Positions 1-8,376 of a DNA stretch of 64,000 bases are shown here, piece by piece. Source of the DNA: Mycolicibacterium flavescens (GTDB lineage Bacteria; Actinomycetota; Actinomycetes; Mycobacteriales; Mycobacteriaceae); NCBI GenBank assembly GCA_900637135.1, contig LR134353.1, positions 4,774,001-4,838,000 of the forward strand. The letters run 5' to 3'. The notes below the pieces were generated by a model. It was not told the DNA's origin, did no database searches, and was given only the letters and a program-made list of their open reading frames with translations. Within the stretch, counting starts at the first letter, position 1, and each line of letters opens with the position of its first letter. The translations under genes were made by a program, and so were the position numbers.

Positions 1-186
1 GTCTCAGGCCTGCTGGTACCGCCGGAGGATCCCGAGGCGCTGGCCGATGCTCTGATCCGACTGCTCTCCGATCCTGCAGAAGCCCGTCGAATGGGAGACG
101 CAGCAGCGCAAGCGCTTTCGACACGCGCATCCTGGGACGAAGTTGCCGCCCGGTTCCTGCAGGCGCTGCCAGATCGGCGACGGTGA
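1..186 (+). CDS. Glycosyltransferase, GT-B fold, C-terminal end only
   Basis: Open frame running in from the left edge to TGA at 184-186; about 61 residues are visible. The segment GLLVPPEDPEALADAL followed by LLSDPAEARRMG is the usual C-terminal signature of group 1 (GT4-type) glycosyltransferases, where the glycine-rich turn follows the nucleotide-sugar-binding Glu motif. Donor and acceptor cannot be told from this fragment. It converges on a second glycosyltransferase that ends 13 bp away on the other strand, so this edge probably belongs to a glycan or glycolipid locus extending left of the window. Confidence 0.75.
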   Translation, partial: VSGLLVPPEDPEALADALIRLLSDPAEARRMGDAAAQALSTRASWDEVAARFLQALPDRRR

Positions 187-199
187 CGCTTCGTCGACG

Positions 200-1459
200 T
201 CAGCGCAGACCGAACACCATGTCGTATTGAGCGAAGACCGCCTTGCGGGAGTAGGTGCTGTCGAAGTGCTGCCGTGCCGCAGCGGACAGGTCGGCGTTGT
301 ACGGAGTATCCGTTGCCTCGAGCATGAGTTGCGCGAAATCTGGCGCTGAATCACCCACCAGGACACCGTATTCGGCTCCCACCGTCACACCCTCGGCGCC
401 GATTGACGTCGAGACCACCGGCATCCCCGCGCCGAGCGCCTCGATGATCTTCAGCTTGACGCCCGAGCCGAATCGAAGTGGACTGACCAGCGCAGCACTG
501 CGGGAAAGGATGCTCGTCAGCTCCGGCACATAGCCCTCGAGGGTCACGCTGTCCGGATACTGTGCCGCCAACGCAGTCAGATTCGGGAAGGGGTCGCGGC
601 CGATGACGGTCAACTTGGCGTCGGGCCGCTGCTTGAGAACGAGGGGCCATACCGCGGTGAGGAAGTGCCTGAGGCCGTCGTCGTTGTGCGTCAGGGAGAG
701 TTGCCCCAGGAAGACGAAATCCGGAGCACCCCGGTAATTCCGCACCGGCGATGGGCGGTCGCTCAGCAGCGGTGGTATTCCATGGATGCGGGTGTCGTCG
801 ACGCCTGCGCGAGCGCGGAGCAGCGCCGCCTCCTGCTCGCTGATCAACAACGTGGTGTCGAAGCGGCGCGCGACCCTGTCCTCGCTTCGCCGCACGAGCC
901 GCTGTTCCACGCGAAGCAACGCGCGCTGGCTGGGCTGCCACGAGGCTAAAGGGCGCAGCCCCCGGGGTACGTGAACTCCAAAATTGCCGATCGCTTGGAG
1001 CTCGACGTCGGGATACCGTGCGGCCGCTTGAAGCATCCCGCGGTACCGCTCTGAGAACAGGTCGTCGAGGTAGCAGACCGCACGGCCGCTCGTGTCGGGT
1101 ACGTGTTGCGCCATCCGGACCGTGTCGTATATCTCGAGGTCAGGTTTGATGTCCCGCAGAGTGCGGTGGATGGCATCGCGAAGCCGCGGGGTGTTCAGGA
1201 GGGACTCCTGCATACTGGACCGCCCAGTCAGCGTCCGCGTCACCAGGGTGGCGATCGCCGCGCGGCCACGCGGCTTTCCCAGTCGGCGAAGCACCGCCGG
1301 AAAGTGATCGTCGCACTCACCGCCGACCATCATGTAGAACACGTTGTTCGCGCCGACCCGGTCGGTCAGATAATCCACGAAACCGGCGAGAACGACCTTC
1401 TTACCGGCATCAGTGGGATACGGATTCACTGGACTGATCAATGCGACAGACGCGGGCAT
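200..1459 (-). CDS. Group 1 (GT4-like) glycosyltransferase
   Basis: 419 residues. The N-terminus (LISPVNPYPTDAGKK) is the first Rossmann strand and acceptor-side loop of GT-B enzymes. The C-terminal half has FVFLGQLSLTHNDDG, VIGRDP, LVSPLRFGSGVKLKIIEALG and MPVVSTSIGAEG, the donor-binding E-x7-E-like region of GT4. There is no signal peptide or membrane span, so it is probably cytosolic or peripheral. It converges on the fragment at the left edge. A TATCGT -10-like box lies on the minus strand near 1531-1536. Sugar donor, acceptor and product cannot be assigned. Confidence 0.8.
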   Translation of the reverse strand: MPASVALISPVNPYPTDAGKKVVLAGFVDYLTDRVGANNVFYMMVGGECDDHFPAVLRRLGKPRGRAAIATLVTRTLTGRSSMQESLLNTPRLRDAIHRTLRDIKPDLEIYDTVRMAQHVPDTSGRAVCYLDDLFSERYRGMLQAAARYPDVELQAIGNFGVHVPRGLRPLASWQPSQRALLRVEQRLVRRSEDRVARRFDTTLLISEQEAALLRARAGVDDTRIHGIPPLLSDRPSPVRNYRGAPDFVFLGQLSLTHNDDGLRHFLTAVWPLVLKQRPDAKLTVIGRDPFPNLTALAAQYPDSVTLEGYVPELTSILSRSAALVSPLRFGSGVKLKIIEALGAGMPVVSTSIGAEGVTVGAEYGVLVGDSAPDFAQLMLEATDTPYNADLSAAARQHFDSTYSRKAVFAQYDMVFGLR

Positions 1460-1620
1460 GACGCTCCGATGCTCTCGAGTGATTCACTCAGATGATGACT
1501 CTGCCGAACCCCAGTAGACGCTCAGCGAACGATAGCCGAACAGTAACCGGGTACGACGACCTGAGCTCGCTATCGGCCTAAGATTCGCGCCGACCGAACC
1601 ACTCACGTTGCCTGTCTCAA

Positions 1621-2613
1621 CTACGTTGGAGAAACGTCTAAACCGTCAGCTGGCGGGTCCGCGGGGATGTTGACGATGGCTGCGAGCCCGCGGTGGTCGG
1701 ATCCGGGCACCTCCACGGTGTACGCCGACGAGGCCGCGCAATTACGCAGCAGGACATGGTCGATGCCGACCACCGACGGCAGCCACGGTCTGCTCGGGTA
1801 GCTGCGGACCAGACCCGCACCGGCTTGTTCGGCCGCGTCGCGGTAGCCCTCGTCCAACAGCCGACGGAAGGGACTCATGTCGTAGGTCGCGTTGAGGTCG
1901 CCCGCCACGACGACCGCACCGGAGCCGGCGGTATCGGTTAACGCCCGCAGCGTCTCGGGAAATCGCGCGATGTCGTCGGAGAACCAGCGCAGCGGCTGAA
2001 CCCACGGAGCGGCCAGATGCACGGCGAGCACGGTGACGTCGAGCCTGACGCCAGGCACGCGAATCCGGGTGCTGAGCATCGGCATCTGGTAGCCCTCGAC
2101 GGCGGCCGAGGCCACGATCGGATGGCGGCTCCACACCCCGATCCCGTCGGCCGACGGGCGGGGGTCGATCGCCCGGTGGACGAAGGCCCTGTCGAGTCCG
2201 GCGGCCGACATGGCCTCGGCCACTTGCGGAGTCATCTCCTGTACGACGAGGACGTCGGCCGCAGAGGACGCCAACGCCACCACCGCGCGCGGCTCGGCGC
2301 CGCCCATCCCGAGGTTGGCGGTGAGCACCCGCAGGGCGACCGAAGGAACGCTGGTTTTCTCCGGCCCCAGATAGCGGGGTGCAAGTACGGCGAGCATCAC
2401 CACGCACAGCGTCGCGGCCAGAATCGTCGCCGCCCATCGCCGCGCCACCGCGAACAGCGCCATCGACGCCAGCGCCGCGGCGGTCAGGTACGGCGACGCC
2501 GAGGCGAGCACCAGCACGATCGCGTTGTCGACCGGCAGATAGCGCGACACCAGACCGGCGACCGCCAAAGCGAATGCAAGCACGGCGAGGACCGTCGCCG
2601 GTACTCGAATCAT
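1621..2613 (-). CDS. Endonuclease/exonuclease/phosphatase (EEP) family membrane protein
   Basis: 330 residues. About 95 N-terminal residues form three hydrophobic spans (near 5-25, 32-55, 62-82). They are followed by an EEP (DNase I/sphingomyelinase/inositol phosphatase-like) domain: LTANLGMGG, VVQEMTP (metal Glu), AGDLNATYD (catalytic Asp/Asn), GIDHVLL and GSDHRGL (terminal Asp-His). All catalytic motifs are intact. The domain most likely faces the extracytoplasmic side. It starts 25 bp after the fgd stop on the same strand, so the two are probably co-transcribed. Substrate unknown; phosphodiester or phosphoester hydrolysis is a family inference. Confidence 0.82.
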   Translation of the reverse strand: MIRVPATVLAVLAFALAVAGLVSRYLPVDNAIVLVLASASPYLTAAALASMALFAVARRWAATILAATLCVVMLAVLAPRYLGPEKTSVPSVALRVLTANLGMGGAEPRAVVALASSAADVLVVQEMTPQVAEAMSAAGLDRAFVHRAIDPRPSADGIGVWSRHPIVASAAVEGYQMPMLSTRIRVPGVRLDVTVLAVHLAAPWVQPLRWFSDDIARFPETLRALTDTAGSGAVVVAGDLNATYDMSPFRRLLDEGYRDAAEQAGAGLVRSYPSRPWLPSVVGIDHVLLRNCAASSAYTVEVPGSDHRGLAAIVNIPADPPADGLDVSPT

Positions 2614-2638
2614 GTTGTGTGAGTGTGGTTCTCGCTTG

Positions 2639-3661
2639 TCAGCCGAGGCGGCGCAGCCGCGGCTCGAGGTCGCGCTGGAACAGGTCGAGGAACCGGCGCT
2701 GATCGTGACCCGGGGCGTGGAACACCAGGTGGTTGAGTCCCCAGTCGACGTAGTCCTTCACCTTCTCGACGGCCTCGTCGGGATCCGACGCGACGATCCA
2801 GCGCTTGGCGACCTGCTCGATGGGCAACTCGTCGGCGGCCTTCTCCATCTCGATCGGATCGTCGATGGAGTGCTTCTGTTCGGCGGTCAGCGACAGCGGC
2901 GCCCAGAACCGGGTGTTCTCCAGCGCCAGCTCGGGATCGGTGTCGTAGGAGATCTTGATCTCGATCATCCGGTCGATGCTGTCGAGCTGTTTGCTGGCAC
3001 CCGCTGCACCTTCTGAGACCGCGGGGATGAGCTTGTCCTTGTAGAGCTCCTCACCCTTGCCGCTGGTGCAGATGAACCCGTCACCCGCACGGCCGGCGTA
3101 CTTGGCCACCACCGGCCCGCCCGCGGCGATGTACACCGGGATGCCGCCGTCTGGCACGTCGTAGATCGAGGCACCCTTGGTGTGGTAGTACTCGCCGTCG
3201 AAGTCGACCCGGTCGCCCAGCCACAACTCCCGCATCAGCTTGACCGACTCCCGCAGGCGGGCGAAGCGCTCCTTGAACTCGGGCCAGTCGCCCTCGTAGC
3301 CGGTGGCGATCTCGTTGAGCGCCTCGCCGGTGCCCACGCCGAGGAAGATCCGGTCGGGGTACAGACAGCCCATGGTGGCGAACGCCTGCGCGATCACCGC
3401 GGGGTTGTAGCGGAACGTCGGGGTGAGCACCGACGTCCCGAGGAGAAGGTTCGTCGTGCGCTCGCCGACCGCGGTCATCCACGCCAGCGAGAACGGCGCA
3501 TGGCCACCCTCATGACGCCACGGCTGGAAATGGTCGCTGACCGTCGCACTGTCCATGCCGTGCTCTTCGGCCGCCACGGCCAGCTCGACCAGCTCCCGCG
3601 GCGCGAACTGCTCCGCCGACGCCTTGTAGCCCAGTTTCAGTCCAGGTTTGGTTTCAGCCAC
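2639..3661 (-). CDS. fgd: F420-dependent glucose-6-phosphate dehydrogenase
   Basis: 340 residues against about 336 for M. tuberculosis Fgd1, and nearly identical to it as I recall that sequence. It oxidises glucose-6-phosphate to 6-phosphogluconolactone and reduces coenzyme F420, supplying F420H2 to other enzymes. The active-site residues known from Fgd1 can be placed with an offset of 4: Asp43, His44, Trp48 and Glu113 (in GVGTGEALNE). The N-terminus has a few extra residues (ETKPG). GTG start at 3661, with AAGGGAG upstream on the minus strand. It is divergent from the MBL gene by 34 bp and followed by the EEP gene. It is a TIM-barrel luciferase-like enzyme. Confidence 0.97.
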   Translation of the reverse strand: MAETKPGLKLGYKASAEQFAPRELVELAVAAEEHGMDSATVSDHFQPWRHEGGHAPFSLAWMTAVGERTTNLLLGTSVLTPTFRYNPAVIAQAFATMGCLYPDRIFLGVGTGEALNEIATGYEGDWPEFKERFARLRESVKLMRELWLGDRVDFDGEYYHTKGASIYDVPDGGIPVYIAAGGPVVAKYAGRAGDGFICTSGKGEELYKDKLIPAVSEGAAGASKQLDSIDRMIEIKISYDTDPELALENTRFWAPLSLTAEQKHSIDDPIEMEKAADELPIEQVAKRWIVASDPDEAVEKVKDYVDWGLNHLVFHAPGHDQRRFLDLFQRDLEPRLRRLG

Positions 3662-3683
3662 GATTCGTTTCTACTCCCTTGCT

Positions 3684-3689
3684 TACACT
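3684..3689 (+). promoter_or_regulatory. -10 box TACACT for leaderless MBL mRNA
   Basis: TACACT ends 6 nt before the ATG at 3696, the spacing typical of mycobacterial leaderless transcripts. This decides the start: a longer in-frame reading from 3648 would put the promoter inside the coding region. Confidence 0.6.
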
Positions 3690-3695
3690 CGCGGC

Positions 3696-4439
3696 ATGGC
3701 AGCAGCCCTGAGCGCCATCACCGGCACCGTCCATTTCGCGTTCACCGACCTCGTCAACTGGACACTGGTGACCGATGAAACGGGCGTCATGTTGATCGAC
3801 ACGGGATTCCCCGGCAGCCGCGATGACGTGTTCGCATCGCTGCGTGAGCTCGGTTTCGGGGTCGACGATCTGCGCGCAATCCTGTTGACGCACGCCCACA
3901 TCGACCATTTCGGCTCGGCGATCTGGTTCGCGAAGACGTACGGCACCCCGGTCTACTGCCACGCCGCCGAAGTCGGCCATGCGAAACGCGAGTATCTCGA
4001 ACAAGCCTCTCCGGCCGACATCGCCAAGCACGTCTGGCGTCCGCGCTATCTCACGTGGTCGGTCGCGATCACCCGCAAGGGCGCCATGGTGCGCGACGGC
4101 ATACCCACCGCGCAGGTGCTGACCGAGGAGGTGGCGGCGGGTCTGCCCGGCAAGCCGATGGCGATTCCGACGCCGGGTCACACCGGTGGGCATTGTTCGT
4201 TCCTGGTCGACGGCGTTCTGGTGAGTGGCGACGCGCTGGTCACCGGGCACCCGCTGTCGACGCGCGCAGGGCCGCAGCTTCTGCCTGGGCTCTTCAACCA
4301 CGACCAGGACGGTTGCGTGCGTAGCCTGTCGGCGCTCAGCCTGCTGGACACCGAGGTGCTGCTGCCCGGGCACGGCCCGGTATGGCGTGGGGCGATCCGC
4401 GACGCCGCCGAACGGGCCGCGCGTCAAATCGCGTCCTAG
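3696..4439 (+). CDS. Metallo-beta-lactamase-fold hydrolase
   Basis: 247 residues, comparable to Rv0406c beside fgd1 in M. tuberculosis. The MBL signature THAHIDHFGS (HxHxDH) is complete. Further metal ligands are the His of PTPGHTGGH, the Asp of VSGDALV and the His of LLPGHGP. It probably hydrolyses a thioester, lactone or phosphodiester; no evidence points to beta-lactams. It is cytosolic, with no signal peptide. The start at 3696 (MAAALSAITG) is preferred because of the leaderless -10. The stop overlaps the stop of the converging membrane gene within CTAG. The fgd neighbourhood hints at sugar-phosphate or F420 metabolism, but this is inference. Confidence 0.85.
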   Translation: MAAALSAITGTVHFAFTDLVNWTLVTDETGVMLIDTGFPGSRDDVFASLRELGFGVDDLRAILLTHAHIDHFGSAIWFAKTYGTPVYCHAAEVGHAKREYLEQASPADIAKHVWRPRYLTWSVAITRKGAMVRDGIPTAQVLTEEVAAGLPGKPMAIPTPGHTGGHCSFLVDGVLVSGDALVTGHPLSTRAGPQLLPGLFNHDQDGCVRSLSALSLLDTEVLLPGHGPVWRGAIRDAAERAARQIAS

Positions 4440-4735
4440 ACCAGGTTCTGGTAGCCGAGCAGAAAGACTGCGGTCAAGCACAGCCCGGACGCGATGACGA
4501 TGGTCGGCATCAGGATCATGGCGTCGAGTTCGTCGTCGTCGAGCACGTCGCTCTCGAACCGCCCGAACAGCACACGCGCCACCCCGGTCCGGCGGAAGGT
4601 GTGCACCATGACGCGGACGGCCTTCGTTTCGCGACGGCGCCCGATGAACACGCGCGAGGCCACTCCGAACAGGAACGTCAGCAGACCGCCCAGCACCAGC
4701 AGCCAGCCGATCATCGTTTGCGACAACGCCACCAT
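4436..4735 (-). CDS. Small two-span membrane protein, unknown function
   Basis: 99 residues from ATG 4735; a GTG one codon earlier is also possible. Hydrophobic spans lie at about 9-30 and 77-95 and enclose a hydrophilic loop with a basic block (GRRRETKAVR) and an acidic stretch (ESDVLDDDELD). No family recognised. The stop shares CTAG with the converging MBL gene. A TATAGG -10-like box lies at 4784-4789 (minus). A strong hairpin with CGGCGCCG arms (4742-4775) sits immediately upstream of the start, so the 5' leader would be structured, or the hairpin ends the upstream GNAT transcript. Confidence 0.65.
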   Translation of the reverse strand: MVALSQTMIGWLLVLGGLLTFLFGVASRVFIGRRRETKAVRVMVHTFRRTGVARVLFGRFESDVLDDDELDAMILMPTIVIASGLCLTAVFLLGYQNLV

Positions 4736-4837
4736 CACCCCCGGCGCCGCGGAAGTCCGTTCCGGGCCGGCGCCGCAGCCCAGCCTATAGGCCGGTTGCA
4801 GACATGACCGGTCTGAGAGCGGGTGGCCGGCGCTCCC

Positions 4838-5326
4838 TCATCGCAGCGCCTTGGCGAACGCCACCGGGAACACATCGCCCTCGGCGGGCAGCGGGTCCAG
4901 CCTCTGGTACCCGGCGGAGGCATACAGCGCCTCCGCTTCGGGTTGGCGGTCACCGGTGGTCAGGTAGACCCGCCGATAGCCGCGCCTGACGATCCGGGCC
5001 TCGAGTTCGACGAGCAGCGCCTTCGCCAGGCCCTGTCGGCGGTGTCGGCTGTCGGTCCAGATCCGCTTCAGTTCGGCGGTGGTGTCGTCGAACCGGCAGA
5101 AGGCACCGCCGGTGACGGGCCGGTCGCCGAGCAGCCCGACCACCAGGTCACCGTCGGGTGGGGCGAACGCGTCGGCCGGATGCCCCCGCAGCCACCTGCT
5201 CACAGCGTTCTCAGGCGAGCCGTAGCGCTGCGAGTACTCGACCGCTAACTCCGCCAGCAACGGCTCAGCCAAGGGGTCGTCCTGGCGGACGGCGACGAAC
5301 GTGGGCTGGGTCGACACGGGTTTCAC
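4838..5326 (-). CDS. GNAT-family N-acetyltransferase
   Basis: 162 residues. The acetyl-CoA binding motif A is RRQGLAKALLVELE (R-x-x-G-x-G/A type), followed by GYRRVYLTTG and the C-terminal AEALYASAGYQRL motif of GNAT acyltransferases. The acceptor is unknown. GTG start at 5326; a second in-frame GTG a few codons in (VSTQPTF) is possible. It is divergent from the SDR gene, whose operator-like palindrome lies 87 bp away and could affect both. Confidence 0.82.
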   Translation of the reverse strand: MKPVSTQPTFVAVRQDDPLAEPLLAELAVEYSQRYGSPENAVSRWLRGHPADAFAPPDGDLVVGLLGDRPVTGGAFCRFDDTTAELKRIWTDSRHRRQGLAKALLVELEARIVRRGYRRVYLTTGDRQPEAEALYASAGYQRLDPLPAEGDVFPVAFAKALR

Positions 5327-5412
5327 CTAACTGTCCAACGCGAACCGGGCACGTCCATTCCAGTACCTCGCGACGGCTCGGTCCGATCCGAGAATGGCCA
5401 CTTCCCCACCAA

Positions 5413-5430
5413 ACTTGACACGTGTAAAGT
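5413..5430. promoter_or_regulatory. Palindromic operator over the SDR -10 box
   Basis: ACTTGACACGTGTAAAGT is an 18-bp inverted repeat with one mismatched pair, centred on ACACGTGT. Its right arm contains TAAAGT (5425-5430), a -10 box 8 nt before the ATG at 5439. A protein bound here would block the SDR promoter. The size and symmetry fit a TetR-type repressor; none is encoded next to it. Confidence 0.6.
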
Positions 5431-5438
5431 TTGGCCGC

Positions 5439-6290
5439 ATGGACAACATCAGGGGCAAGACCATCGCGATCACCGGTGCCGCCCGCGGGATCGGCTTTGC
5501 GACCGCCAAGGCGCTGCTGGCGCGCGGCGCCCGCGTGGTGATCGGCGACCGCGACGTGGCACTGCAGGAATCGGCCGTCGCCCAGTTGGGCAACCTGGGG
5601 CAGGCGTCAGGCTATCCGCTCGACGTCACCGACCGGGAGTCGTTCGCGTCGTTCCTCGACAAGGCCCGCACCGAGGGCGGCGGTCGCATCGACGTGTTGA
5701 TCAACAACGCTGGCGTGATGCCGATCGGACCGTTCGTCGACGAGACCGAGCAGTCGATCCGTTCGACCCTCGAGGTCAACCTCTACGGCGTGATCACCGG
5801 CTGTCAGCTGGTGCTGCCGGACATGATCGCGCGGCGCAGCGGACACATCATCAACATCGCCTCGCTTTCGGGGCTGATCCCGGTGCCGGGCCAGGTCGTA
5901 TATGTGGGCGCGAAGTTCGGTGTGGTCGGGTTGACGGCCGCGCTGGCCGACGAGGTCGCAGCGCACAACGTCGACGTGTCGGTGATCATGCCGCCGTTCA
6001 CCAACACCGAGCTGATCTCGGGCACCAAGAGCGGCGGGGCGATCAAACCGGTCGAGCCCGAGGACATCGCCGCGGCGATCGTCAAAACCCTCGACAAGCC
6101 GAAAACCCATGTCTCCGTGCCGACTCCGCTGCGCTTCACCGCCCAGGCCGCGCAGATGCTCGGCCCGCGCGGGCGTCGTTGGCTCAACAACAAGCTGGGA
6201 CTGGACCGGGTGTTCCTCGATTTCGACACGACCGCCCGCAAGAAGTACGAGGACCGGGCACGCACCGCGCAGGGCGTCGTCGAGGACTGA
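5439..6290 (+). CDS. Short-chain dehydrogenase/reductase
   Basis: 283 residues. NAD(P)-binding TGAARGIG at 12-19, NNAGVMP, catalytic Ser in IASLSGL and YVGAK for the Tyr-Lys pair make it a classical SDR. The C-terminal tail of about 40 residues (RRWLNNKLGLDRVF) is longer than the minimal family and typical of the mycobacterial SDRs related to lipid or hydrophobic substrates. ATG 5439 is chosen because TAAAGT lies 8 nt upstream and the protein starts with the normal short strand before the glycine motif. It is probably repressible through the 5413-5430 palindrome. Substrate unknown. Confidence 0.88.
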   Translation: MDNIRGKTIAITGAARGIGFATAKALLARGARVVIGDRDVALQESAVAQLGNLGQASGYPLDVTDRESFASFLDKARTEGGGRIDVLINNAGVMPIGPFVDETEQSIRSTLEVNLYGVITGCQLVLPDMIARRSGHIINIASLSGLIPVPGQVVYVGAKFGVVGLTAALADEVAAHNVDVSVIMPPFTNTELISGTKSGGAIKPVEPEDIAAAIVKTLDKPKTHVSVPTPLRFTAQAAQMLGPRGRRWLNNKLGLDRVFLDFDTTARKKYEDRARTAQGVVED

Positions 6291-6296
6291 CCGGCG

Positions 6297-6713
6297 CTAG
6301 ACCGGGAAGGTCGGTGCGGGATCGCCCAACCGGTAGGCCTCGACGACGTCAAGCGACTCGAACAGCTCGTCGAAGTTGAACTGGTAGTCGTCGGCCGTGC
6401 CTACGAACACCACGTGCGCGACGTCGGCGGCGTCGTCAGCGGTCAGCACCACGGTCGTCACCGACACCAGATCTTCGTCAGCCACCTCGGCCTGCGACGG
6501 AGGGTAGAACCACAGCGCGGACTCCTCGTCGGAGAGCTCGTCGTCGAACACCCAGCCGCGCTCGGTGATTCGCTCGTCGAAGGCCTCGAGCACCGCCGCC
6601 GTCGCGGTCTGTTCGGTCAGCGCGTCCATAACCGTGTCGGGTATCCAACGCTCGTTGCGGGCCGCCTGCCGCTTGCGCCGGCGGGCCTTCTTCGCGTCGC
6701 TGCGCTTGGACAC
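6297..6713 (-). CDS. Conserved small protein, unknown function
   Basis: 138 residues. The N-terminal 20 residues are strongly basic (KKARRRKRQAARNER) and the rest is acidic, with aromatic-rich segments (WFYPPSQ, DDYQFNFDELFESLD). No signal peptide, membrane span or family was recognised. It begins immediately after the metZ stop, as last gene of the purT-metZ operon, so it is probably co-expressed with it. The basic head could bind nucleic acid, but this is only a composition argument. Confidence 0.6.
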   Translation of the reverse strand: MSKRSDAKKARRRKRQAARNERWIPDTVMDALTEQTATAAVLEAFDERITERGWVFDDELSDEESALWFYPPSQAEVADEDLVSVTTVVLTADDAADVAHVVFVGTADDYQFNFDELFESLDVVEAYRLGDPAPTFPV

Positions 6714-7940
6714 TCAGCTCAACGCCTGATCGAGATCGTTGAGCAGGTCGTCGGTTCCCTCCAGGCCCACCGAGATCCGCACGACACCGTCGCCCAACCC
6801 GATCGCGGCGCGGCCCTCCGGCCCCATCGCGCGGTGGGTGGTGGTCGCCGGGTGGGTGACCAACGACTTGGCATCGCCGAGGTTGTTCGAGATGTCGACG
6901 ATGCGCAGCTTGTCGATCACCTTGAATGCGTGCTCCTTAGCGCCCCCCTTGACTTCGAACGTGACAACCGTTCCGCCGCCCGTCATCTGGCGCTTGGCCA
7001 GGTCGTACTGCGGGTGCGACTCGAGGAACGGATAGCGCACCCAGCTCACGGCGGGGTGATCCTCCAGGAACTCCGCAACTCGCTGCGCCGACGTGTTCTG
7101 GTAGTCCACCCGCACCGCGAGCGTCTCCAGTCCTTTGAGCAATGTCCACGCGTTGAACGGGCTCAGCGCAGGCCCGGTGTGGCGCATCAGCTTCTGCACC
7201 GGCTCGTCGATGTACTGCTTGCCGCCGAGGATCGCACCGCCGAGCACACGCCCCTGCCCATCGAGGTGCTTGGTCCCCGAGTAGACGACCACGTCGGCCC
7301 CCAGCGGGAAACCCTGCTGCAGGATCGGCGTCGCGAACACGTTGTCCAGCACCACCTTTGCACCCGCGGCGTGAGCGAGCTCAGAAACCGCGGCGATGTC
7401 CACCAGCGACTGCATCGGATTGGACGGGGTCTCGAAGAACACCGCCTGCGTGGGAACCGAGAGGGCCTGCTCCCACTGCGACAGGTCGTCCCCGTCGACG
7501 AACACCGTCTCCACACCCCAGCGCGGCAGAATCTCGTCGCACACGACGAAGCACGAGCCGAACAAGCTGCGCGCGGCCACCAGCCGGTCACCGGCGCCCA
7601 GCAACGCCCCGAGCGACGTGAACACCGCCGCCATGCCCGTCGCGGTTGCGAAGCACGCGGGCGCACCCTCGATCAGGCGGAGTCGCTCCTCAAACATCGA
7701 GATAGTCGGATTGCCGTAGCGCGAGTACACATATCGGTCGATCTCACCGGTGAACGCCTTCTCGGCGTCAGCAGACGAGGCATACACATAGCCCGAGGTG
7801 AGGAACAGCCCCTCGGCGGTCTCTTCGAATTCCGAGCGCAACAGCCCGCCGCGCACACCGATGGTCGCCTGGCTGACTCCCTCCGGCAGCTCGGCGGGTA
7901 TGCGGACCGACGGGACGGTGTCGTCGGGCTCCGGCGTCAT
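6714..7940 (-). CDS. metZ: O-succinylhomoserine sulfhydrylase
   Basis: 408 residues (about 406 in M. tuberculosis MetZ). A PLP enzyme of the Cys/Met metabolism family that makes homocysteine from O-succinylhomoserine and sulfide. Visible motifs are YSRYGNPT (72-79), the cofactor Asp in VVLDNVFATP (Asp199) and the PLP lysine in YSGTKHLDGQG (Lys224). Start ATG 7940 gives the family N-terminus and overlaps the rhodanese stop by 4 bp. Pairing with a rhodanese, which handles persulfide sulfur, fits a sulfur-assimilation role. Confidence 0.93.
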   Translation of the reverse strand: MTPEPDDTVPSVRIPAELPEGVSQATIGVRGGLLRSEFEETAEGLFLTSGYVYASSADAEKAFTGEIDRYVYSRYGNPTISMFEERLRLIEGAPACFATATGMAAVFTSLGALLGAGDRLVAARSLFGSCFVVCDEILPRWGVETVFVDGDDLSQWEQALSVPTQAVFFETPSNPMQSLVDIAAVSELAHAAGAKVVLDNVFATPILQQGFPLGADVVVYSGTKHLDGQGRVLGGAILGGKQYIDEPVQKLMRHTGPALSPFNAWTLLKGLETLAVRVDYQNTSAQRVAEFLEDHPAVSWVRYPFLESHPQYDLAKRQMTGGGTVVTFEVKGGAKEHAFKVIDKLRIVDISNNLGDAKSLVTHPATTTHRAMGPEGRAAIGLGDGVVRISVGLEGTDDLLNDLDQALS

Positions 7941-8374
7941 GACTGTTTCCAGGGAAGTCCGACTGCCTTCCACCCGGTACCGCCGCGATGCCCGTTCGCG
8001 TCGAGGTGGCCCTCGAAGCCATCGAGGATGTTGTACGACGGCCCGATCCCGGCCTCGGTGGCGGCCTCGGCCGCGCCGATCGACCGGTTGCCGGAGCGAC
8101 ATAGAAAGACCACCGGCCCCACGCCGGAACCGGCGTCGGTGATCTCACGCCGCAGATCGGAGACGAACGCGTCGTTGTGCGTGCCGTCGGCGCGGTTCCA
8201 CTCGATGAACACGACGTCGCGCTGCAGCGACGACAGGTCGGGTACGCCGACGAAGCGCCACTCGGCGTCGGTGCGGCAATCCACCAGCACCGCGTTGGGG
8301 GTGCCGGTCAGCAGCTTCCAAGCCTCTTCGGGCGTGATGTCTCCGGCGTAACTCACGGTCGTTGAGTGTCCCAC
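7937..8374 (-). CDS. Rhodanese-like sulfurtransferase
   Basis: 145 residues, one rhodanese domain. The active-site loop is CRSGNRSIG with catalytic Cys92; VDCRTDAEWRFVGVPD is the CH2A-type motif. It would carry a persulfide on Cys92. It overlaps metZ by 4 bp and follows the anchored protein gene by 2 bp, so the four genes from purT to metZ are translationally linked. It corresponds to Rv0390 beside Rv0391 in M. tuberculosis. It probably supplies or handles sulfane sulfur near homocysteine synthesis; that functional link is inference. Confidence 0.88.
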   Translation of the reverse strand: MGHSTTVSYAGDITPEEAWKLLTGTPNAVLVDCRTDAEWRFVGVPDLSSLQRDVVFIEWNRADGTHNDAFVSDLRREITDAGSGVGPVVFLCRSGNRSIGAAEAATEAGIGPSYNILDGFEGHLDANGHRGGTGWKAVGLPWKQS

Positions 8375-8376
8375 AG

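Noticed and set aside
1460..1620. Possible small gene or RNA in the gap between the glycosyltransferase and EEP genes
   Set aside because: No open frame with a ribosome-binding site and no stable hairpin was seen; it only holds a plausible promoter for the glycosyltransferase.
3696..4439. A beta-lactamase conferring antibiotic resistance
   Set aside because: Only the general MBL fold is visible; there is no signal peptide and the neighbour is fgd, so a metabolic hydrolase is more likely.
6414..8351. 645-codon plus-strand open frame opposite metZ and the rhodanese gene
   Set aside because: Shadow of metZ, whose PLP-enzyme motifs are clear on the minus strand.
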